From Bolinopsis microptera (taxonomy: Eukaryota; Ctenophora; Tentaculata; Lobata; Bolinopsidae), in NCBI RefSeq assembly GCF_026151205.1, contig NC_087074.1:17706712-17770711 (forward strand): 64,000 nucleotides of DNA, written 5' to 3'. Under the pieces are notes generated by a model, which saw only the letters and a program-made list of their open reading frames with translations, was not told the DNA's origin and ran no database searches. The position numbers were made by a program, and so were the translations under genes. Below, one piece after another: positions 21,901 through 30,900 of the stretch. Every line of letters begins with the position of its first letter. Positions within the stretch are counted from its first letter, which is position 1.

Positions 21901-24900
21901 AAATATAGACTGCCTGAACTATCAAATAAGCCTTAACAACAGGAAATATTTGGAACAGTGAGCCTTGTCAACATGTAATTTAGATTATATCCAACATACT
22001 AACATAGTACATACTGACATGCTGACCTGGCTGAATGGCTGGTATGTAACCCTGCCAATAGCAGTGTGCTATGATACTACTACTGTGCAGGTAGTGTGTG
22101 TGTGTGCAGGACTCATATTCAGAGTACCAAACATTACAGCTCAGACATGTTAAGTGGAATTGTTCATTTGTTCATTCAGCTGACAGCTCAGTAATTTCAC
22201 TACTTAGGTATTTTCCGTAAGAGGTATGCTACGAGGAGTAGCTGCTGGGATAGGACATAGCTTTCCGTAAATTGGCGTCAAAATTCCTCAAATTGAGGGC
22301 TGAGGCGCAAAAATTTTCACGAGGCGGCCTAATCTGTAATCCTATACCTTTTTTATTGAAATCTTTCAAATCGATCAATTACATACAAATTTACACAATG
22401 AATGAACAACATTAAATTTTCTCAAAAGTATAAGACTCCGATAAAATCAGATTTTTTAGGACAAAATGTATGTAATCAAAGTTAACTAACTAACCCTGCC
22501 AACAGAAATTGCTCGGTATATAAGAGTTACTTACTAAGCTAGGTATATAAGATAACATCAAAGTGGTTATAGGTCAAACCATAGCTGCGAAACTGCAACC
22601 CTTACTATTTACAATGATCTCCTCTGTATCAGTGACATGAAAAGCAAGGTTATCCTCCTCCTTTTGGACCTTAGCGCTGCTTTTGATACTGTAAATCATC
22701 ACTTACTCCTTCTAAAACTAAAAAAATATTTTGGTTTTGAAAGTACTGTTCTCGAATGGTTTACATCATACCTTAATAACAGATCCTTCGCTGTAACTAT
22801 TGATAAATCAAGATCAAAGAGATGCTTCCTTAGAATTGGAGTCTCGCAAGGTTCAATTCTAGGTTCAATTCTGTTTATACTGTACACAAAGGAGCTTAAT
22901 CATATTGCAAAGAGACATGGATTTAACATCCACATGTACGCAGATGACACCCAACTTTACATTGAGTTTAACCCACTATTTCGAGATCTGTCAACAATCG
23001 AAGAGAGAATTACACGTTGTTTTCAAGAAATTAAGAGCTGGATGACCCAAAATAAACTCAAATTAAACCAAAACAAAACAGAAGCTCTTGTAGTACAGAC
23101 CAATAACAGTTACTCTTCATGTCCAGTCGACTCAATACAACTTGACAAGGCAGCTGACCCTGTGGATGCATCCCACACAGTAAAAAGTTTAGGTGTGCTC
23201 TTTGATCAATTCCTTACATTTGAAGATCAAGTCAATTCAATTATAAGTTGTTGCAACATCCATTTGAGGAACCTTCGAGTTATAGGCTCAAAGCTTAACT
23301 ATGACCTAAAAAGACAGCTCATTCACTGTTTGATCTTTTCAAAACTAGACTATTGCAATGGACTTCTCTATGGTTTACCCGATTTTCTCATAAAGAAACT
23401 CCAGAGGGTACAAAATTCCTGTGTACGATTCTTGTTTGGTAGAAAAGCTATTAAAAAATGGGACAGTGTCACTCCATTCCTGAAAAAGGCCCATTTTCTT
23501 CCAATTAGACAGCGAATAGAGTATAAGATTGCTCTAACAGTGTTCAAATGCATCAACAACATAGCTCCAGACTATATCACCAAATGCATCGACATCAAGA
23601 GTCAACCTGTACGTGTGCTACGAACTGAACAAGACTATTTCCTCCAAAATGTTCCTCCTGTCTCAAATTATAGTAAACTGAGAGAGGTTTTAGTTACTGT
23701 GGACCCTCAGTATGGAATCAGCTTCCTCATCAATTGAGAACATTGACTGATATTGTCTTGTTTAAAAAGAGACTAAAGACTCATCTATTTGAAAAAGTGT
23801 TCATATAAGTATTATATAATATCTTTCTCATACAAACCATACTTCATAAGATGCTAAATTCTTATGTACATGTTCTTGAGTCGCTTTAGATGGCTTGAAC
23901 TGAATCTTTGGATTTTGAGTTCTTTTTGGCAATAAAGCGATGTATAAATTTCTAGTTATTATAAAGGGTCTCAATAAGAGGTCTCGACTGCCTAGGCGTC
24001 AAACCTTGGCAGTCGGTAGTTTTCCTCTGGCCCGGGATCAGCTGACCCTAGGGACCAGAGGGTAAAGGTGTAGAGACTATGTGTATCTACAAATCTTTCG
24101 AGGTTGTTTTTACAAGAGACAGGGCTTGCTACGCAAGGGAAGAAAACAGGGAGAAACAATCACAAATTATACAAATAGATATTATAAAACCTAGCAAAAA
24201 GAAATTCAAACAATCCTACACTACTACAAATGTTTATTACATACTACAATGTAATACACTATAAATAAATGCTGTATAATCAAGAAACAGGGCTTGCAGG
24301 GCAAGGGACGGAACACAGGGACTGGCTACAGAGTGTATAAAACAGTGATTCAGCAAGTACCCATTGGGTATTGCTGAATCTGACCCACAAAATACCACAA
24401 TCAATACAAGAATATACAATATTTAAACAAACATCATGTTTATACAAGAATCAGGGCATGCAGAGCAAGAGAAGAAGAATAAGAGAAAAACTCCAACACA
24501 TGTATACCCCTTAGTCCAGTAAATAACAATAATTACATGTACACAAAGCTGTATTTAATATAAAATACATAACAAATACACAGACTACCCAATATACGGG
24601 TTAAAAATTGTATAAACAAGAGGCAGGGCTTGCATAGCAAGGGAAGAGATATAAGAGGACCAGGTAAAAAGTGTTTATTACAGTATCCAGTGAAGAAAAA
24701 ACTAAATATAGAGTATCTACAGTGTATTATACTCTCAATAAAATCATATGTCTAAGACCATCCTGAGAATTCTGGCTGATCCAAGCAGAGCTGTCTTCTG
24801 GAGATTAGAGATGCTCAGATTGCAGTGGACTGCGTCGAGGTGTTTACGAAAGTTAATGGTGATAGTTCCTAATGCGCCTATCACCACAGGGACGATTGTG

Positions 24901-27900
24901 ACCTTTCGTAAATTCCAGTTCTTCTTAATTTCTCTTTTTAGGTCTTGATATTTCAATATCTTTTCTTGTTCTCTATCCAGGATCCGGGTATCTCCTGGGA
25001 CTGCAACGTCAATGATGGTTGCTGCGTTGGTTACCTTGTCTACCAGGAGGATATCCGGTCTGCAGTGTTCGATAACGTGGTCCGACTGGACATGGAAGTC
25101 CCACAATATCTTGACTTTTTCGTTCTCCAGCACCTTCTCTGCCCGGTGTTCGTACCACCTTTTACTGCGTGGGAAGCCGTATTCCTTGCACAGACTCCAG
25201 TGCAATGCGGCAGCTACTTTGTCATGCCGACACTTATATTCTGTCTGTGAAAGTTTTGGGCACCCATTCAGTATGTGGTCTATTGTCTCGTAATGATTTC
25301 TGCAGAGTCTGCAGAGGGGAGAAGAGCCAGGTGTTTTGTCAATCCTGTGCTTCACATAATTCGTCCTAAGTGCTTGGTCTTGGGCTGCTATCAACAATCC
25401 TTCTGTCTCCTTCTTCAAGTCTTGTTGAGTGAGCCAGTTCCAAGAGGTTAACGGGTCCGCTATACCCATCATCTGCCTTGGGAACTGTCCGTGCATCACT
25501 TTAGCAGTCCACTTCTCCTTGCGGATTTCCTCGCGTTGTGTTCGGTCGATATCTTTCTCTATCTCTTCACCCAAGAGTATCTTGTCTTTGACAAAGTAGT
25601 CCTTCAGAGCAATCAGTTCTGGGTCTCTACTTCTCACCACATAAGTGGTGAGTGCATTCTCCTCTCTCTTTACGACTTCCTCTATACTATGTAGCTCACG
25701 GCCACCCAGTTGACGGCTTACGTATAACCGATCAACATCTCCTTGGGGGTGGTGAGCTCCATTTATCCTCATCAGTTTCCGGGTCTTGACATCTAAGGCT
25801 TTGGTCTCTCCAGCATTCCATGAGAGAATTCCAGCTCCATATCTTATCACAGGTACAGCCCAGGTGTTAATTGCTTGTGTACTATTCCTGCCATGAAGCT
25901 GGGATTTTAAAACCTTTTTAACTCTTCTGATATACTCTTTTGTTACCAGTGCTTTCATCTCTTTGTGCAGTATATCATTGGCTTCTAGTATTCCCAGATA
26001 CTTATAGCCCTCGTCCTCCAACTCATGGATCTGTTCACCTGTGGGTAGGGAGATGCCTTCGAAAACGGCTCTTGCTCCCTTCTTCACCTTCACCACGGCA
26101 CATTTCTCTAGCCCGAATTCCATTTTTATGTCACTGCTGAACTCTGCTGTGGTATTAACCAGTGTTTGCATTTCGTCTTCACTCTCGGCATACAACTTGA
26201 GGTCGTCCATGTATAGCCTATGTGACACTTTCGGTCGACCTCCCTTCTCCAGAGAGTATCCTATGTCATGCTTATTCAAAAGAATGGACAGGGGTATAAG
26301 ACTCATGATAAAGTGAATAGGTGATACTGAGTCTCCTTGGAATAGACCTCTATTAATTTTAATTCTCCCAAGGGAAACTTTACCAAGCATCAGGTTAACA
26401 TACGATTGTTTGAAGGAGGCTTCAAACAGATCTATGATGGATGAAGAGATACCACACATGGTCAAACAAGACAGAATCCAAGAGTGTGGGACGCTATCAT
26501 ACGCCTTCTTGTAGTCTATAAACGTCATGTTCAGGTTCCGCTTCCTTCGTTTACAGTTCTTCAGAATGAGTTTGTCTATCATTAACTGTTCTTTACATCC
26601 TCTGCTCTTCTTCTTGCACCCTTTCTGCTCAGGGGGGAGGAGTTTTTGCTGGTCTAAGTGGTTGTATATGGAATCTGAGATTAGACCAGTGAACAGTTTC
26701 CACATAGCTGATAAGCATGTAATAGGTCTGAAATTGCCTGGGATGGGTCCTTTGGAGTGGTCCTTTATGAGCAGGTACGTGCGTCCCAATGTCATCCAGT
26801 CAGGGATATCAGCGTTGGTTAGGCAATTCATAAGTTGATCTGCAATCCTATTGTGGAGTTCTTTAAAGTGCTTTATCCAATAAGCATGCAGTCCGTCTGT
26901 ACCAGGAGAGGACCAATTGGTCATTTTCTTCACTCTATCTGCAACCAGGGTGTTAGTTATAACAAACTGTCGCTGTTCATCTGCTGAGGCTAGTGCTGTT
27001 CTGACATCCGGTAACCATTCAGCATCACTGTTATGTTCAACCGGCTGCTCCCATATGTTCTTCCAGAACTTCAAACAAGAATCCTTGTCAGCCTCAGGGT
27101 GGGAGATATCCTGTTCTTCAGGGTTTGTTTGAAGGTTTCTGTAGAACTGCCTCTGGTTGTTTCCAAACAACTTGTTCTGGTGGTATCGTTCGCATCTTTT
27201 ATTAAATCTCTTTATCTTAGCTGCTTTTGCACGAAGACGTTGCTTGAGCTCCTCAATGATGCATGATATACCCTTTTTCTTCAACAGGGGGTGACGTCTG
27301 TTGAGCCCTTCTAGTATTTTTTGTTTAAGGGTAATACCTTTCTTCTTCTCCTCAAGATAAGAGATGTCTTTCCTCACCTGGGTAATCTTATCTTCGATTC
27401 TTCTTTTCCATAGCGGAGTTTTCCGCTTCTCTGCATTCTTATTTGCAGGTTTTTCACCAAGTCTTTCGCTGACTAAATGTGCTCCTGCAAGCAATAGAGT
27501 GTTGGTTTCAGTGATTGAAGAAGTAGGAATCTCTGCTATACATGAGTTGATGAGAGATGTTTCCTCCATAAGCTTCTTTCTGTTCACATGTCTCAGGGGC
27601 TTGGTTTCTATCACTGAAGGGTCTTCTAAGAGGGTTTTTAGCCGCTCAATGATTGCCTCCTTGTCAAAATCAGGTACCGTTGCGGTGGGGGTGAGTTCTT
27701 CAGCGGCAACAGTTGGGATAGTTGCATCCCTCAACGTCCTGATTGCTTGGGAGACTGTAGGTAGAGCTTCAGTTGTCGTTGTTGGAGCCTCTTCCACTAC
27801 GCTAGGTGGAAGAGTACCTCGAATCTCCAGTAGTTCTATGTCTGAGAGGAGATTATTATTTCTGATTGACCTTGCTTGGTCTGCCAATCTTTGTTCTGTA

Positions 27901-30900
27901 CAAGTGAAGAGTCCGGCATCATCCCACAGTGACCGGAGTCTCCTTCTGTAACCAGAGCGGGATGGTTGGCTCTGGTAATACAGCGTCATGAGCTGTATGT
28001 TGTCCTCCTTGCTCCACGTGTGACGAGTGGAAGTCTCAGTGCGAGCCTTCCTCTCACGGCAAGCTGGAGGGGCGATGTTAGGTTGTTGATCCTGCTCTGA
28101 CCCATTAGTAGGGAGAGTAGGAGAGTTTGAAAAATTTGAGAGAGAATTCATATCATAACTGGGGGACTTGATATACCCCCTAGAGAGTTGGCAGGGAAAA
28201 CAGAGCACTGAGCGTTGCCCTGCGTCGCCCAGCTCCCCAGGTAGCTACCTCCTGGGTAGTAGACCCGTTAGTAACCATTTAACCCATGGCCACACATCCT
28301 TTTGTCACGAGTCCACAACTTAAGATTGGGGGACATCTGCGGGTCAGTCCATGCCCGGAAAGAAAACCACTAGGTGTCAATTGCACCTAGTCAAGAAACC
28401 AAGAGCTAGAGCAGAAGGATAAAAGATTTTCACCAACGAGAGGCAAGAAAGGGAATTAACCGGGGGACAAGTAACACCAAATACAAGGATATATATAACA
28501 TAATTTCAATTACAATGTAATTACTAATACAATGGGTATGGTAAATGGTAACACTATAAGTAGTAATTATTTACTAAGGATGGAGAATCTTTCAGTACTG
28601 ACAGTCTATGCTGCTATGAAACCGAATAAATATATAATAAGGGGATAAATCTTAAAATACTGCTGTTTCAGTCACAGATACTTTTCTTGGTTTTTCCATT
28701 TTGTGCTTTTTTTTGTCTTTTTTGTTTTTAACTTTTTTTTGTAATTTTCTTTCTTTTTTTTTGTTCCTTCCTAAACATGAATTTTAAGCAATTACAAAAT
28801 CTCACGATAACATTAAATGATGTTGAGAAGGACAATAGAGCCTGAGGTTCTGGTGGTCTACAGGTGTTTCACCAGCTGTTTGGTCAAGTTCTAGCCCGTT
28901 ACTTGGACTAGTAACGGGGGAACTAACAGTGTTAATAGTTTAAACTTTGTGCTATAACTGAACCTCAGGAAGAAGACATCTGGCAATGCCAGGGAGTGAG
29001 TAGCTCTAGCCGGCAGCCATCCAATGGACTGCTGCCGTTACCGACCCCGGGGGTGCTGACCACGAGTATCAGCCTCGGACCCACTACTCACTAGCTCTGG
29101 TGTTCTGAGCGGGGGCCTAGTTATTATTATTATTATTACTTACTAGGTATATAAGAGTTACTTACAAGGCATATAAGAGTTACTTACTAGGTATATTTAA
29201 AAGTTACTTACTAGGTATATAAGAGTTTTCTCTGTAGGAGGGCGAGAAGTAGGAATATCCCAACTTAGCCAGTTTTAATTCCTCGTATATCAGGAAGTAC
29301 AATCCGAATTCGAAGGAGCCTGCAAGAATTCTTAGAATTCATGGGTTAATAATGATACAGGAACTACTGCAACTGGCAAATACCCAAATACAAGATTCTA
29401 GAAAAATCTAGAAGAATCTATCTATTGGCAATGGGCATCAGGCCAGGTGATAAAATGAATCCAACGCTAACTATATAAACTGATTCACATTGGTTAAAGT
29501 GTAAACAAAATTAATTTCATAACCTATAATTAAGTAGAATTAGTAGAGCTTCTTTTGCAGTTAAAAATCTACCCAAGTTTTAAATTCCGCACTAATTTGG
29601 GAATGTTGGAATGAATTCAAGTTACTTCCTGTGTTTCCTGGTTAAAACGGTCACCAGGAAATGTAACAAACTCGCATAAAATAATCATGACGACCTTATA
29701 GCCCCAACCACAGCCCGACTTGATATAAAAACGTTGATCATGTTTAATTAAACTGACTAAACTAGCACTAAACTAGCACTTACCCACTAAACTAGCACTT
29801 ACCCACTAAACTAGCACGTACCCACTAAACTAGCACTTACCCACTAAACTAGCACTTACCCACTAAACTAGCACTTACCCACCAAACTAGCACTTACCCA
29901 CTAAACTAGCACTTGCCCACCAAACTAGCACTTACCAACTAAACTAGCACATACCCACTAAACTAGCACTTACCCACTAAACTAGCACTTACCCACTAAA
30001 CTAGCACTTACCCACCAAACTAGCACTTACCCACTAAACTAGCACATACCCACTAAACTAGCACTTACCCACTAAACTAGCACTTACCCAATAAACTAGT
30101 ACTTACCCACTAAACTAGCACTAGCACCTCTGAAGAAAGCCTTGTGTCTCTCAGCTTTCCACAGATTCCGGGTTGTGTTCCATACAGCACTTCTGGAGCA
30201 TCTGAGACAAATTCAGTCTTAGAAATTAGAATGTAGTACTGTAGTAGTCGCGTAGACACGTAGTCGCGTAGTCACGTAGTCACGTAGTCGCGTAGTCACG
30301 TAGTCGCGTACAGGGACATAATATTCAGTGTTAGAGTTGGAGTAGCTTTTTCACCCTCTCTAATGGTAGTGTGTGTAAAAGTTCAAACGAAACGCAGCAT
30401 TGGGCATGTTGACGGGAGGTCTGTATATTATCACAAGTGCATAGTACTCAAGCTTGTTGGTAATGTAACAATTAGCTTGTTGGTAATGTAACAGTTGAAT
30501 CCAGTTTAAACTGGTCACATACTGGCGGGAATCTCATGTCGACTACCATATTAAGCAGATGTTTCCTTTGACTGACCGCCTTTCGGAGAATTGGAAAATT
30601 ACAAACAGTTAACATTAAAATTAAGCTGTCGTCAATTTATTCACATTGGCCGATTTCCATTTTCCACGTCGCCTGATACGCATCAGTAAAATGCTATGTA
30701 TATAACTGTTGTTGTATCACATAAAAAGGTTTTATTATCACGTACTAACTGTTTCATCGGCATGTAGGAAACTACGAAACCTCGTACACTAGCATATCAA
30801 GATAACGTGCATACTTTAAACCAATCGGCTGACAGTGAATACTTAGAGAGAATATTCTAGAGATAATTCTATAGAACACATTTACATGGTAGGTATAGTA

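Larger units (their letters stand above)
23963..29116 (-). mobile_element. Full-length R4/R2-group LINE with 11-bp TSD (CTAGTTATTAT)
   Basis: The copies of CTAGTTATTAT at 23952-23962 and 29117-29127 flank a 5154-bp element carrying one intact 1135-codon ORF. The 5' UTR is about 965 bp (28152-29116), and the 3' UTR (23963-24743) contains a four-copy hairpin repeat. The element sits inside the 3' tail of a CR1-like LINE. An uninterrupted ORF and a perfect duplication suggest a recent insertion. Confidence 0.85.

Noticed and set aside
24748..27951. Many plus-strand open frames opposite the R4-type LINE
   Set aside because: They are all antisense to one intact 1135-codon polyprotein.
29755..30126. 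CRISPR-like array (short regular repeats)
   Set aside because: There are no spacers: units are contiguous 19-bp copies of an exon-intron junction in a eukaryotic gene.
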